DNA of 64,000 bases from Paralcaligenes sp. KSB-10 (GCF_021266465.1 NZ_CP089848.1:1736001-1800000); one strand, 5' to 3'; counted from the stretch's first letter, positions 31,932 through 42,076 are shown. Notes: a model not told the origin generated them from the sequence alone. Numbers and translations: made by a program.

Positions 31932-34172
31932 CTACCGCGCCCTGGAAATACGCACTTCGGCCCCCCGGCGCTTGACCTCCAGGCCTTCCGATGGAAGTAT
32001 GCGCAGACCTTCCAGCCCCTTGATGTAGCTGGAACCTTGCATCTGCATGACACGTATCTTGTTGCGCATGACAACAGGGCTGTGTTCGGGCATCCCGAAC
32101 ATCCAGACCTCATCCAGAATCCGGGCTGAGTTGAATTCGCCGGTATGCTGGGCGGTTGGCCCCAGGCACAGCATATGCCCTTCACGCCCGAACACCGGCA
32201 GGGTATTCAGCCCGGCTTCGACCGTCCAGGTAGTGCCGCCCTCGTAGCGCCAACCCGTGTTCAAATCCCACCAGGCCTCGCCTTCGGGCAAATACACTCT
32301 GGATTCCTTGCCGGCCTGCACCGCCGGCGCCACCAGCAAGGCCGGTCCCAGCAGATATTGCGTGTCCCATGCATGAGCCACGGGATCGGACGGGAAAGCC
32401 AGCGCCATGGGGCGTTGCACAGGCAGGCCCGTACGTACCGAATCTTCGATAATACCCAGCACGTACGGAATCAGGCGATAACGCCACTGCAGCCAATGCT
32501 GGACCAGCTCGCGCGTTGCCGCGTCGAAGGCCTCCGGCAACAAGCCGTGTACGCCCTGAAAGCTGAAGTTGGCGGAAAAGACATTCATGGCCAGCCAGCG
32601 TATGTACAGTTCGGGACTCATGGTCGCGGTGGAATGCGCCGCCGACCCTAAGCCATGCACTTGCACAGGAACACCGCTGGCCCCCAGTGACAAAGCCGTG
32701 CGCAAGGTATGCTCCAGGCCCGCCCAGCTATTGCCGGCCCGAGGTCCGATCTGCCAGGGAAAGCGCTGGGCGGCAGGGAACAGATCTGTACTGCATATGA
32801 TCCCTTCCTGAGGGGTCTTGTGGCCTGCGACAGCGTCAAACAGGGCTCGGCGCGCCAACAGTGGGTACATCGTGCGCAAAACCGCCCCCGACTCGCCCCC
32901 ACGGGCAGTGATGCCATCGGGAATATCGAACTGGGCAACGCAGTCCGGAGCCCCCAGGCCCTCGTCCACCAGTTGACGCTGGCGCTCGGCCCATAGTTTG
33001 TATACATCTTTATTGGTCAGATCGAGCAGCCCAAAACGCTGGCCGGCGGTTACCGTATTGCCCGCAAAACGGTGCGCAGCGCCACTGGAGTCGTCAATGA
33101 GCAGCCAGCCGCGATCCTCCCACTCTCCGAACAGGGGAGTATCGGCAAGAACGCCTGGAAAGCAAGGAGCCGCCACTTGCACATTCAATGCCTGAAACCG
33201 CGCCAGCATACTGCGCGAATCCTGCACCCTGTGCGCATCCCATTCGAATGCCGGCTTATCTGCCTGAAAACCGTAAATACCCGGGGCCGCCAGACGGACG
33301 GCATCGAGTGCAAGCTCGCCGGCACGGAAGTCTTCCACTATTTTCAATGTGGCCTCGACGGCCTGGCCCGGAGCCTGGTCCAGCCAGACGCCCATGGGCC
33401 ACAGGCCGGGTTGCCCGGCACGCCCGGTAAGCGCCGAGTACTGATTGAGGATTTCAGCGGGGTCGCCCGCAAAGACAAACACATCGAAAATCCGGTCTTG
33501 CAAATGCACCGTATATAAATCGGAATCCGCAGCCCCCAGATCGTGCTCGACGCGCCCAAATGTATTGACATAAAGCCCCCAGCCGGCCGTGCTCCAGACT
33601 AGAGGCAGGGCTCGATCTTGCGGGGAGTCGGAAACCAGGCGTTCGCCGCGGCGATCCAGATCGCCGGCTGTTTCGCCCAAACCGTACAAGGCATCGTCGC
33701 CATCGAGCTCCAGGCCCAAACGCCACCGGTTGGAGCCCTCGAGGGCCTCGCGTCCGAGCGTAGCCGAGATTTCACTGCGCAACACGCAGCGATCACCCCG
33801 ATACAGCAAAAACTGCAAGGGATCGGACGATATTTCGAGAACGACGTCGCCTTGCTCCAGGCGCCACCCACGGCGATCGGCCAGGGTAATGGAGCTGACG
33901 GCCAATTCGCCGACCGGCTCGTGCCGCGCCAACAGCATATCGGCATGCGCCCGGGCGCGAGCGCCAGGTTTGTCATCGAGCAAGGCTTTGGCCTCGGCGC
34001 AGCGCAAACGATATACGCCAGGCGCATGGGCTTCGATTTGAAGCTGCAGCTCGTCGAACGAAAAATCTGCGCGCGTGGATTTCGCCGTCAGAAATTTCAA
34101 AGAAGCAAGTTGCGTCACGTGAGCAAGGTTAGACTTGGGCGGCACAGCGCAATCCTCGGGCTCTAAGCCCAA
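31932..34172 (-). CDS. GH31-fold protein with apparently degenerate catalytic motifs
   Basis: A 746-residue protein with the layout of glycoside hydrolase family 31: an N-terminal beta-sandwich with YGLGETAGDLDRRG, a TIM barrel (about 265-600) and C-terminal beta domains with GPALLVAPAV and VYLPEG. By eye alignment with E. coli YicI, the nucleophile segment KTDFGE corresponds to AQFDI and the acid/base segment GGD to GPR. The SHDIGG block reads VHGLGS. Both catalytic aspartates therefore seem absent. No ATG is near the N-terminus; TTG at 34172 or GTG at 34145 are candidate starts. There is no signal peptide. It may be a sugar-binding or regulatory pseudo-enzyme, or act by another mechanism. 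Confidence 0.75.
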   Translation of the reverse strand: MGLEPEDCAVPPKSNLAHVTQLASLKFLTAKSTRADFSFDELQLQIEAHAPGVYRLRCAEAKALLDDKPGARARAHADMLLARHEPVGELAVSSITLADRRGWRLEQGDVVLEISSDPLQFLLYRGDRCVLRSEISATLGREALEGSNRWRLGLELDGDDALYGLGETAGDLDRRGERLVSDSPQDRALPLVWSTAGWGLYVNTFGRVEHDLGAADSDLYTVHLQDRIFDVFVFAGDPAEILNQYSALTGRAGQPGLWPMGVWLDQAPGQAVEATLKIVEDFRAGELALDAVRLAAPGIYGFQADKPAFEWDAHRVQDSRSMLARFQALNVQVAAPCFPGVLADTPLFGEWEDRGWLLIDDSSGAAHRFAGNTVTAGQRFGLLDLTNKDVYKLWAERQRQLVDEGLGAPDCVAQFDIPDGITARGGESGAVLRTMYPLLARRALFDAVAGHKTPQEGIICSTDLFPAAQRFPWQIGPRAGNSWAGLEHTLRTALSLGASGVPVQVHGLGSAAHSTATMSPELYIRWLAMNVFSANFSFQGVHGLLPEAFDAATRELVQHWLQWRYRLIPYVLGIIEDSVRTGLPVQRPMALAFPSDPVAHAWDTQYLLGPALLVAPAVQAGKESRVYLPEGEAWWDLNTGWRYEGGTTWTVEAGLNTLPVFGREGHMLCLGPTAQHTGEFNSARILDEVWMFGMPEHSPVVMRNKIRVMQMQGSSYIKGLEGLRILPSEGLEVKRRGAEVRISRAR

Positions 34173-34263
34173 AAAGCATTCAAAAGTGACTATTTTGACG
34201 GATTTACTCTATAAAATAAAATCGCATACATTCAGGCCTGTTTCAAAAGCCGTCAAAACCGCT

Positions 34264-36138
34264 TCAACGAGGCGCAATTGCCCTCAATAAATCACGCTCT
34301 ACCGGCGCCGGCTCATGATTGAGACGCGCCGCAATAATATCTCCTGCCAGGGCCGACCACGTCAAGCCGCGTGAGCCGTAGCCGCACGCCAGCCATAGCC
34401 CGGGCGCCTGCGCAAGTTCTCCTATCAGCGGCAAGCGCCCTGCCGCCACCGCTCGCCATCCGGCCCAGCCGCCTGAATTATGTAGCGCTGATCGCAATTC
34501 AGAAACAGATACATTCAGCAACATATTTAATTTGTCGATCACCTCGTCATGCCCCCGATCGGTGACAGAGCTGACAAGGGCATCCGCGTCGTAGGTACTG
34601 CCCCCAACACAGATCTGGTCTACAGCCGGTAGGCAATAACCGACTCCTCCGAGTATGAGTTGGGGGTTGAGTCGCGCTGTGTCCGGCGCGGAAAAATGAC
34701 TGACTTGCCCGCTCAACGCCTGCATGGCGAAAAACTTGGGCAAGGCTGCAGTATACGGTGTAGCCGCCAGCAGGGTTTTGGCCTGAACCGCGTTGGCAAG
34801 CACCAGCGTGGATGCCCGGGCAAGTTCCCGGCCTGCCGCGTCCCTCACCAGCCACTGCCCGGGCCCAGATTGTTCCAGGCTGCCAACCTGAACGGCCTGG
34901 CAACGAATGCCAGGCCGGCCAAGCAGCGCTTCAATGAGCGGCTCGGGCCGCACCAACTGGCCATCGGTAAAAAACACCCCGCCCCGGGCAAGGGAAAGCC
35001 CCGCGCGGCGCGAAGCTTCCTCCGGCTCCAGCCACGACACCCAGCTATCCGGAAACGACAAATGCGCCAAGGTCGCTTGGCGCTCAAGCGCATCCTGCGG
35101 GTCCGTGGCCAGCTCCAGGGTTCCACAGCGCAGCGGACGCGCCGGCTCGGCAAGAGTCTGCCAGCGATGCAAGGCTCTCAAAGTACCGGCACGGGACAAG
35201 CGCGCACGAATATCGTCGTCCCGGGAAATCAAAGGTGTCAGCGCAGCCGACCTGTGCCCCTTGTGACTTGCGCCCACGCCCTGTCCGAAGACCGGATCCA
35301 GCACGGTGACGGCATGGCCTCGAAGCGCCAGACTGTGGGCAATGCCGGCGCCCGCCAGTCCGCCGCCCACCACGAGGACAGAATGACCCCGAACAGCAGA
35401 GGCGCTATCGCGGCGCATGCTTGGCCGCAGGGTCGCGACCGTTACCTCCCGCTTGCGGCCAAAGCCCGGCGCCTTGGAGACCAGAAAGCCAGCCTCGGTC
35501 AATGCACGGCGCACGCTCCCTGCGCAACACCAGCTTGCCGCCGTAGCCCCCGCATTGGCCATGCGGACCAGTTGGCCAAACAACCTGGGCGACCACATCT
35601 CAGGGTTCTTTTGTGGAGCAAAACCGTCCAGAAAATAAGCGTCGACCCGCGCATCAAGTTGCCGGGCAAGTTTTTCCACGAAACCGAACGCCAGGGTAAG
35701 GGTCAAGGCCCCCGACTCGAACTCCAGCCTATGCAATCCAGGCAACGCGGCGGGCCACACGGCGACCAGTTGCTCGGCCAGTCCGGCAAACCGGGCCGGA
35801 ACCCGCGGCAACAACACCCGCGCCAGATCTTCTTTCGAAAAAGGATGGGCTTCGAACGACACCATGTGCAGGCGTGACGAACGCTCCGGATCGGCGCGCC
35901 AGGCCTGCCACAACGCCAGAAAATTCTGCCCCAGGCCAAAACCCGTTTCACACACGGTGAATGTGTCCCGGCCGCGCCAGCGGAAGGGCAATTGATTGCC
36001 CTTTAAAAATACATGTTCGGCTTGCGCCAGAGCACCCAGTTCCGCATGGTAAACATCGCCATATTGCTCGCTCACGGGAGTGCCCGCCGCATCGAAGGCT
36101 ACGCTTGCCGGAACCAGCGGCTCAAAAGAAATTGCCAT
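34264..36138 (-). CDS. mnmC: Bifunctional tRNA 5-methylaminomethyl-2-thiouridine biosynthesis protein MnmC
   Basis: A 624-residue two-domain enzyme completing mnm5s2U34 in tRNAs such as those for Lys, Glu and Gln. The N-terminal SAM-dependent methyltransferase (MnmC2, about 1-245) has ETGFGLGQNFLALW and YFLDGFAPQKNPEMW. The C-terminal FAD-dependent oxidoreductase (MnmC1, about 255-620) starts with VVGGGLAGAGIAHSLALRG and ends with GYGSRGLTWSALAGD. The ATG at 36138 is chosen because MAISFEPLVPA is the family-like start; the frame is open to 36156. It diverges from the inositol-monophosphatase-family gene. Confidence 0.94.
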   Translation of the reverse strand: MAISFEPLVPASVAFDAAGTPVSEQYGDVYHAELGALAQAEHVFLKGNQLPFRWRGRDTFTVCETGFGLGQNFLALWQAWRADPERSSRLHMVSFEAHPFSKEDLARVLLPRVPARFAGLAEQLVAVWPAALPGLHRLEFESGALTLTLAFGFVEKLARQLDARVDAYFLDGFAPQKNPEMWSPRLFGQLVRMANAGATAASWCCAGSVRRALTEAGFLVSKAPGFGRKREVTVATLRPSMRRDSASAVRGHSVLVVGGGLAGAGIAHSLALRGHAVTVLDPVFGQGVGASHKGHRSAALTPLISRDDDIRARLSRAGTLRALHRWQTLAEPARPLRCGTLELATDPQDALERQATLAHLSFPDSWVSWLEPEEASRRAGLSLARGGVFFTDGQLVRPEPLIEALLGRPGIRCQAVQVGSLEQSGPGQWLVRDAAGRELARASTLVLANAVQAKTLLAATPYTAALPKFFAMQALSGQVSHFSAPDTARLNPQLILGGVGYCLPAVDQICVGGSTYDADALVSSVTDRGHDEVIDKLNMLLNVSVSELRSALHNSGGWAGWRAVAAGRLPLIGELAQAPGLWLACGYGSRGLTWSALAGDIIAARLNHEPAPVERDLLRAIAPR

Positions 36139-36247
36139 AAACCAAACTACGCTCAAATCCAGTATTGCTGAAAGCCAGTTGCAAACTTGGCCGGGTACAA
36201 TGTTACGTACACTAGAGTTTCCCGACCCTCAGACGCTTACGGATCGT

Positions 36248-37093
36248 ATGCCAATACCACGCCTCAATCTCAGCGAATCCCTTGACGCCGCGGTTACCGC
36301 CTCTCGTGCAGCAGCGGCGATTCTGCAATCCTACGCCCACAATCGATCCGACCTGGTCATCAACAAGAAAGCCAGAAACGATCTGGTGTCCCAAGCCGAT
36401 CGGGAAGCGGAAATCGCTATTATCGACCTGTTGCGTGAACGCACGCCCGACTTTGGCATCGTGGCGGAAGAATCCGGCGGAAAAACAGCGGGTAAAGCGA
36501 CCTGGTACATCGATCCCCTCGATGGCACCACCAATTTCCTGCATGGCATACCCCATTATGCGGTTTCGATAGCGCTGATTGCGCACGCCGGGGCAATCCT
36601 CGACGATCAGCCCCTGGAGCAGGATACGCCTGTAATCGGGGTCGTCTACGATCCGAACCGCGAAGAAATATTTACCGCCATGCACGGCGTGGGCGCGTGG
36701 TTGAACGAGTACAGGATCTCATGCTCGCAAACTCGCGACCTGAGCGAGGCAGTACTGGCCACAGGATTTCCATTCCGGGATTTCTCCTTTGCCGAGCAAT
36801 ACATGCCCACCTTGCATGAAGCCATTAACACCACACGCGGAGTACGGCGATTAGGGGCGGCCGCGCTCGATCTGGCCTGGACCGCCTGCGGCCGCTACGA
36901 CGGCTATTGGGAAATGGGCCTGGCTCCCTGGGACGTGGCCGCGGGGACGGTCATCGTGCGCGAAGCAGGTGGAGTAGCCGAAGATATGCATCACATCGAC
37001 CCTTGGCCCATAAAAGGCTATGTGTACGCCGGCAATCCCGACACGGCATCCGCCATCGATGCCATGATCCGGCCTCATTTGAAGCCGCGCTGA
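36248..37093 (+). CDS. suhB: Inositol monophosphatase family protein (SuhB-like)
   Basis: A 281-residue Mg-dependent phosphatase of the IMPase/SuhB family. The metal-binding EESGG (first acidic site) and DPLDGTTNFLHG (second site) motifs and the late APWDVAAGTVIVREAGG motif are intact. SuhB proteins hydrolyse inositol-1-phosphate and also act in ribosomal-RNA antitermination and maturation, so the cellular role may not be metabolic. The ATG at 36248 fits the usual N-terminal length; ATG at 36200 would add 16 residues. Longer upstream frame lies over the mnmC start. It converges on the acyl-CoA ligase gene. Confidence 0.9.
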   Translation: MPIPRLNLSESLDAAVTASRAAAAILQSYAHNRSDLVINKKARNDLVSQADREAEIAIIDLLRERTPDFGIVAEESGGKTAGKATWYIDPLDGTTNFLHGIPHYAVSIALIAHAGAILDDQPLEQDTPVIGVVYDPNREEIFTAMHGVGAWLNEYRISCSQTRDLSEAVLATGFPFRDFSFAEQYMPTLHEAINTTRGVRRLGAAALDLAWTACGRYDGYWEMGLAPWDVAAGTVIVREAGGVAEDMHHIDPWPIKGYVYAGNPDTASAIDAMIRPHLKPR

Positions 37094-37138
37094 CCTGAGA
37101 AGGTCCGGCGCCAAGGCCTTTCCAGGGCTGGGCGACGT

Positions 37139-38824
37139 TCAGGCAACAACGCCTTGCGACGCCTCATCGCGCAGCGCTCGCCGCAAAATCTTGCCCACAT
37201 TGCTTTTGGGCAGCTCGGTACGGAATTCGATTCTGTGCGGACGCTTGTACGCCGCCAGCCGCTCGGCGCACCAGTCCCGCAACTGCCGTTCGTCCAGGGA
37301 CTGATCTTTTTTTACTACATAGAGCTTGACCATTTCACCGGTGCGCGCATCGGGCAGGCCTATTGCCGCGCACTCCAGCACGCCCGGATGAGCGGCCACG
37401 ACCTCTTCGATCTCGCTGGGATAGACATTGAATCCCGAAACCAGAATCATGTCTTTTTTGCGATCGACCAGGCGGATTCGCCCTTGCTCGCTCATGATGC
37501 CGATATCGCCGCTCTTGAAAAATCCATCCTTGGTAAAAGACTGGGCCGTTTCGTCGGGACGCTGCCAGTACCCCTTCATGACCTGGGGGCCGCGTATGCC
37601 TACCTCGCCGGGCTCGCCCAGGGCCACAGGCTGTTCCTGATTATCGAACAGGACAATGTCGGTGGACGGCAGGGGAAAACCGATATCCCCGGAGTATTCG
37701 CCGGCATCGGTTGGGTTGACACACACGACAGGCGATGTCTCGGACAGGCCGTATCCTTCAATAAGCGGCTTGCCTGTGATTTGCTGCCATTTTTCGGCCA
37801 CGGCACGTTGTACGGCCGCTCCTCCGCCAAAACACAGGCGCAAGGCGGAAAAATCCAGGGCGGCAAATTCGGTCCGATTGGCCAAACCATTGAACAAGGT
37901 GTTGACAGCGGGAAAGATATGAATCGGATCACGGCGCCATGCCTGCACGATCGTGGATAAATCGCGCGGATTGACAATCAGTACGCTGCACATGCCCGCG
38001 TGCACGGCAAACAGCCCGCAGACCGTCAGCGCAAAAATATGATAAAGAGGCAAGGCGCTCAAGATGGTCAGGGGCTCGCCCGACAGATCGCCCAGCGCCG
38101 GGCGGGCTACCGCCCTGACCTGCAACACATTGGCCACCAGGTTGCGGTGAGTCAGCATGGCGCCCTTGGGCACGCCGGTGGTGCCTCCCGTGTACTGCAG
38201 CACCGCCAGGTCGTCCATCGCCACCACGGGCCGCGTAAAGGCGGCTTTGGCGCCCTGCTCCAGCACCACGCGAAAACGCAGTGCCCCCGCCAGGCTATAA
38301 GGGGGAATCAGCCGCTTGACGTAGCGCACCACCAGATCGACCAGGCGCCCCTTGAATCCCAGCAAATCGCCCAGCGACACAATGACCACCCGCCCTGGCT
38401 GCTGATCGCCCGGAACCGCGGCCAGGGTGGCGGCAAAATTTTCCAGAATGAAAATCAATTCCGGACGGCAGTCCTGGAGCTGGTGTTCGAGCTCGCGCTC
38501 GCTATACATGGGATTGATATTGACAGCCACCATGCCCGCACGCAAAACCCCCATGAAAACCACCATATAGGGCATGGCATTGGGCATCATCAGAGCGACG
38601 CGGCTGCCCGCGGGCAGGCCTTGCTGCTGTATCCAGGCGGCCACCGCATCGGCATGCCGATCGAGGTCGCGATAAAGCAGGCTGCGGCCCATCAATGTCA
38701 GGGCGCGCCGGTCTGCGTGCTTCTTGCAGGCCTGATCCAGCAAATCCACCAGCGAAGAGTAATTTCCGGTATTTATTTCAGCCGGGACGTCTTTCGGATA
38801 GTGCAGCAACCACGGTTTTTCCAT
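37139..38824 (-). CDS. fadD: Long-chain fatty-acid--CoA ligase
   Basis: A 561-residue AMP-forming ligase that activates long-chain fatty acids to acyl-CoA. The P-loop YTGGTTGVPKGAML (about 213), the GYGLSETSPV motif (about 360), the FKSGDIG motif and the DRKKDMILVSGFNVYP hinge are all present, with a C-terminal lysine in the SNVGKILRR motif. Length and the N-terminal PWLLHYPKDVPAEI match FadD of Burkholderiales. It probably feeds the FadE-like enzyme at 3802-6027, though they are far apart. Transcribed alone, divergent from the M20 amidohydrolase gene. Confidence 0.92.
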   Translation of the reverse strand: MEKPWLLHYPKDVPAEINTGNYSSLVDLLDQACKKHADRRALTLMGRSLLYRDLDRHADAVAAWIQQQGLPAGSRVALMMPNAMPYMVVFMGVLRAGMVAVNINPMYSERELEHQLQDCRPELIFILENFAATLAAVPGDQQPGRVVIVSLGDLLGFKGRLVDLVVRYVKRLIPPYSLAGALRFRVVLEQGAKAAFTRPVVAMDDLAVLQYTGGTTGVPKGAMLTHRNLVANVLQVRAVARPALGDLSGEPLTILSALPLYHIFALTVCGLFAVHAGMCSVLIVNPRDLSTIVQAWRRDPIHIFPAVNTLFNGLANRTEFAALDFSALRLCFGGGAAVQRAVAEKWQQITGKPLIEGYGLSETSPVVCVNPTDAGEYSGDIGFPLPSTDIVLFDNQEQPVALGEPGEVGIRGPQVMKGYWQRPDETAQSFTKDGFFKSGDIGIMSEQGRIRLVDRKKDMILVSGFNVYPSEIEEVVAAHPGVLECAAIGLPDARTGEMVKLYVVKKDQSLDERQLRDWCAERLAAYKRPHRIEFRTELPKSNVGKILRRALRDEASQGVVA

Positions 38825-38913
38825 CTGTCAGCCCCTTTTCCCGATTTCAACAGTTTGATGATACGCTGTCACAGGCGTACAGTTTCATCGACGACTACAA
38901 CAGGATATCCATC

Positions 38914-40119
38914 ATGAAATTAGTTGAACCTATCGTTGCATGGCAAGCCGAGATCGCTGCGATCCGGCGCGATATCCACGCACATCCTGAACTAGCCTAC
39001 GAAGAAGTCCGCACCGCCGATGTCGTGGCAAAAAAGCTCGAATCCTGGAACATCGATACGCACCGGGGCCTGGGTGTTACAGGCGTCGTAGGAACAATAC
39101 ACGGTAAAACGCAAAATGGCCATGCCATTGGCTTGCGGGCCGACATGGATGCGCTGCCCATGCAAGAACTGAATACCTTCGGGCACGCCAGCAAAAACCC
39201 CGGCAAGATGCACGCTTGCGGACACGACGGCCATACCGCCATGCTCCTGGCGGCAGCTCGCTATCTCGCCGAGCATCGCGATTTCGACGGCACCGTTCAC
39301 GTTATTTTCCAGCCTGCCGAAGAAGGCTTCAGCGGCGCAAAAAAAATGATCGACGATGGCCTCTTCACGCTGTTCCCCATGGACGCCGTATTTGGCATGC
39401 ATAACTGGCCGGGCATGGAAGTCGGCACTTTCGGCGTCATTCCAGGCCCCATGATGGGCTCCAGCAATACGTTCGAAATCGTCCTCGAAGGCAAGGGAGC
39501 GCATGCCGCCATGCCGCATCTGGGCGTCGATCCCGTCATGGCCGCCGTCCAACTGGCGCAGTCGTTCCAGACCATACTCACGCGCGACCTGGACCCCCTC
39601 GATCCCGCCGTACTCAGCATTACCCAGATTCATGCCGGTTCGGCCGACAATGTCATCCCCAACAGCGCCTCGATGCGAGGCACCGTCCGCACATTTTCCG
39701 ACAAAGCCCTCGACATCATTGAAAAACGCATGTCCGAAATTACGCACCTGGGCTGTCAAGCCATGAACTGCAAAGCCGAATTCACGTTTCACCGCAAATA
39801 TCCGGCCACCGTCAACCACGCCAGGGAAACCGCCTTTTGCGCCAATGTGCTCAAAGGCATCGTCGGCCAACAAGGGGTCAACCAGTCGGTACGGCCTTCC
39901 ATGGGCTCCGAAGATTTTGCCTTCATGCTCAGGGAAAAACCCGGCTGTTATGTCTGGATAGGCAATGGCGACGGCACCCACCGCACCCAGGGGCATGGCA
40001 TGGGGCCGTGCATGCTGCACAATGGCAGTTACGACTTCAACGACGACCTCCTCCCTTTGGGCGCGAGCTACTGGGTCGAACTGGCTCGAAGCTGGCTGGC
40101 CGACGCGGCTTCTCATTAA
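38914..40119 (+). CDS. M20-family amidohydrolase (hippurate hydrolase-like)
   Basis: A 401-residue zinc-dependent amidohydrolase of the M20D group. The motif blocks RRDIHAHPELAYEE, ADMDALPMQE, HACGHDGHTAML and FQPAEEG supply metal ligands and the catalytic glutamate, and a dimerisation lid lies around 185-300. Such enzymes remove acyl groups from amino acids (hippurate, acetyl or indole conjugates). The ATG at 38914 follows an aggat sequence; the frame open upstream overlaps the divergent fadD start. The exact substrate is not predictable. A YciA-like thioesterase gene follows 57 bases later. Confidence 0.9.
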   Translation: MKLVEPIVAWQAEIAAIRRDIHAHPELAYEEVRTADVVAKKLESWNIDTHRGLGVTGVVGTIHGKTQNGHAIGLRADMDALPMQELNTFGHASKNPGKMHACGHDGHTAMLLAAARYLAEHRDFDGTVHVIFQPAEEGFSGAKKMIDDGLFTLFPMDAVFGMHNWPGMEVGTFGVIPGPMMGSSNTFEIVLEGKGAHAAMPHLGVDPVMAAVQLAQSFQTILTRDLDPLDPAVLSITQIHAGSADNVIPNSASMRGTVRTFSDKALDIIEKRMSEITHLGCQAMNCKAEFTFHRKYPATVNHARETAFCANVLKGIVGQQGVNQSVRPSMGSEDFAFMLREKPGCYVWIGNGDGTHRTQGHGMGPCMLHNGSYDFNDDLLPLGASYWVELARSWLADAASH

Positions 40120-40176
40120 CCTCTTTCTCGCTGCCTTGCACGCCTGCGCATCGGCCAGGCTTTTATTGGAGTTGTC

Positions 40177-40584
40177 TTGAGCACCCCTATGCCCGCCACC
40201 ATCCTGCCCACCCCGTCGCGGCACGCCGTGCTGCGCGTTGTCCCCATGCCTGCCGACGCCAATATGCACGGTGATGTATTCGGAGGCTGGATCATGGCGC
40301 AAGTCGATATAGCCGGATCGATCCCCGCGGCCCGCCGGGCCGCCGGACGCGTGGCAACCATCGCCGTCAATGCCTTTACCTTCAAGCAACCTGTTTTTGT
40401 CGGCGACCTTCTCAGCTTCTATGCGGAAATCATCAAAGTCGGTACTACCTCGGTTACGGTTGCCGTCGAAGTCTACGCCGAACGCCAACGCCTGCAATTC
40501 GAAGTCGTCAAGGTAACCGAAGCGACCCTGACTTACGTCGCCACCGACGAGCAGCGTCGGCGCCGCCCCCTTCCACCCGTTTGA
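40177..40584 (+). CDS. Acyl-CoA thioesterase, YciA-type hotdog fold
   Basis: A 135-residue hotdog thioesterase that releases free CoA from acyl-CoAs. The NMHGDVFGGWIMAQVDIAGSI segment with its conserved Asn, His, Gly and Asp positions matches YciA/ACOT enzymes. I take the TTG at 40177 as start because a ggag sequence lies five bases upstream; the ATG at 40189 is possible and costs four residues. It lies between the M20 amidohydrolase gene and mgtE with short gaps, so the three may be co-transcribed. Confidence 0.9.
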   Translation: MSTPMPATILPTPSRHAVLRVVPMPADANMHGDVFGGWIMAQVDIAGSIPAARRAAGRVATIAVNAFTFKQPVFVGDLLSFYAEIIKVGTTSVTVAVEVYAERQRLQFEVVKVTEATLTYVATDEQRRRRPLPPV

Positions 40585-40597
40585 ACAAGGCGCGCCT

Positions 40598-42076
40598 ATG
40601 TCGGACACCTTCGTCAAGCCTGAAAGCGAGCCCATCGCGATTCCTCGCAGGCTGGACCCTGAAGATGCGCAGCTTGCCCTGCAAAAGCTGCAATCGATAC
40701 TCAAGCGGCAAGAAGTCGTAGAAGCCCTGGCCCACCGCCAGTACGAAGACGAAGACCGCTCAAACCTGCTCGAAGGCATGCTGCATCGGCAGCATGAGAA
40801 CGAGATCAAGACGATCGTCAACGGCCTGCACCCGGCCGATATCGCCTTTATCCTCGAGTCCCTGCCGGTCGTCGAGCGGCAAGCGGTATGGCACTTGGTC
40901 GACGCCGAACACGATGCCGATGTGCTGCTCGAAGTGGACGACTGGGCTCGCGAATCGCTGATCGAATCCATGAACCACCAGGACTTGGTGGCTGCCACCG
41001 GCACCATGGATGCCGACGAAATCGCCGACCTGGTTCCGGACCTGCCGGCTGACGTCATAGCCGAAGTGCAAAAAGGCCTGACCGACGAAGAACGTGCGCA
41101 ATTGATTGCGGCCATGGGCTACCCCGAAGGCACCGTGGGCGCCATCATGGACTTCGAAATGGTGCGGGTACGCGAGAATGTATCGCTCGAGGTTGTCCTG
41201 CGTTATTTGCGGCGCCTGCGCGAATTGCCGGACCATACCGACCAGATTTTTGTGGTCGATCGCCAGGACAAGCTGCAAGGCACGCTGCCCTTATCGACCC
41301 TGCTTGTCAGCGAACCCGAAACCGATGTGTCGGGTGTCATGGACACCGATTACCTGACGCTCAACCCACTGGACTCCGACGCCGACGCGGCTGGCGCATT
41401 CGAACGTTACGACCTGGTCTCGGCGCCGGTAGTCGATGACCAGGGCCGCTTGATCGGGCGCGTCACCATCGCCGAAGTCGTGGACGTGATGCAGGAAGAC
41501 TCCCAGGAGCAAGCCTTGTCCCGCGCCGGCCTGCAGGAAGAGGACATCTTTGCGCCGATCGTCAGCGCCCTGAAAAACCGCGCGCCCTGGCTGCTGGTCA
41601 ATTTATGCACGGCATCGACGGCTTCATTCATTGCCTCGCGCTTCGAAGAGACCGTCAGCCATATCGTCATACTGGCATTTTTAATGTCCATCGTCGCCGG
41701 AATCGGCGGCAACTCCGGCAATCAGACCATGACCATGATCATTCGCGCGCTGGCGGTGGGCCGGGTCACAGGCGCCAACGCCTGGCAACTCGTCAAGCGC
41801 GAACTGTACGTGGCCTTCCTGGTCGGGACATGCGGCAGTTTCGTCACCGGAATATTCGCCTGGCTGATTTCAGGCTCGCTGGCCATAGCGGCCGTCATGA
41901 TGGCCGCCATGGTGGGCAATATACTGATAGGCGCGGCACTTGGCGTGCTGATTCCGATCCTGCGCGACCGCTTCGGCAAAGACCCGGCAATGGGCTCGTC
42001 GGTGCTCCTGACCTTTGCCACCGATTCGTTGGGCTTTTTTCTCTTTCTCGGCCTGGCAACCCTATTCTTGCTGTAG
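40598..42076 (+). CDS. mgtE: Magnesium transporter MgtE
   Basis: A 492-residue Mg2+ channel/transporter. Cytoplasmic MgtE N-domain helices (about 60-165), with HPADIAFILESLP and MGYPEGTVGAIMD, are followed by a CBS pair (about 175-300) that senses Mg2+ in characterised homologues. A five-helix membrane domain follows (about 320-490), with GGNSGNQTMTMIIRALAVG as the pore signature. It starts 13 bases after the thioesterase gene and converges on secA. Length is slightly above the Thermus protein (450) because of the N-terminal extension. Confidence 0.94.
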   Translation: MSDTFVKPESEPIAIPRRLDPEDAQLALQKLQSILKRQEVVEALAHRQYEDEDRSNLLEGMLHRQHENEIKTIVNGLHPADIAFILESLPVVERQAVWHLVDAEHDADVLLEVDDWARESLIESMNHQDLVAATGTMDADEIADLVPDLPADVIAEVQKGLTDEERAQLIAAMGYPEGTVGAIMDFEMVRVRENVSLEVVLRYLRRLRELPDHTDQIFVVDRQDKLQGTLPLSTLLVSEPETDVSGVMDTDYLTLNPLDSDADAAGAFERYDLVSAPVVDDQGRLIGRVTIAEVVDVMQEDSQEQALSRAGLQEEDIFAPIVSALKNRAPWLLVNLCTASTASFIASRFEETVSHIVILAFLMSIVAGIGGNSGNQTMTMIIRALAVGRVTGANAWQLVKRELYVAFLVGTCGSFVTGIFAWLISGSLAIAAVMMAAMVGNILIGAALGVLIPILRDRFGKDPAMGSSVLLTFATDSLGFFLFLGLATLFLL

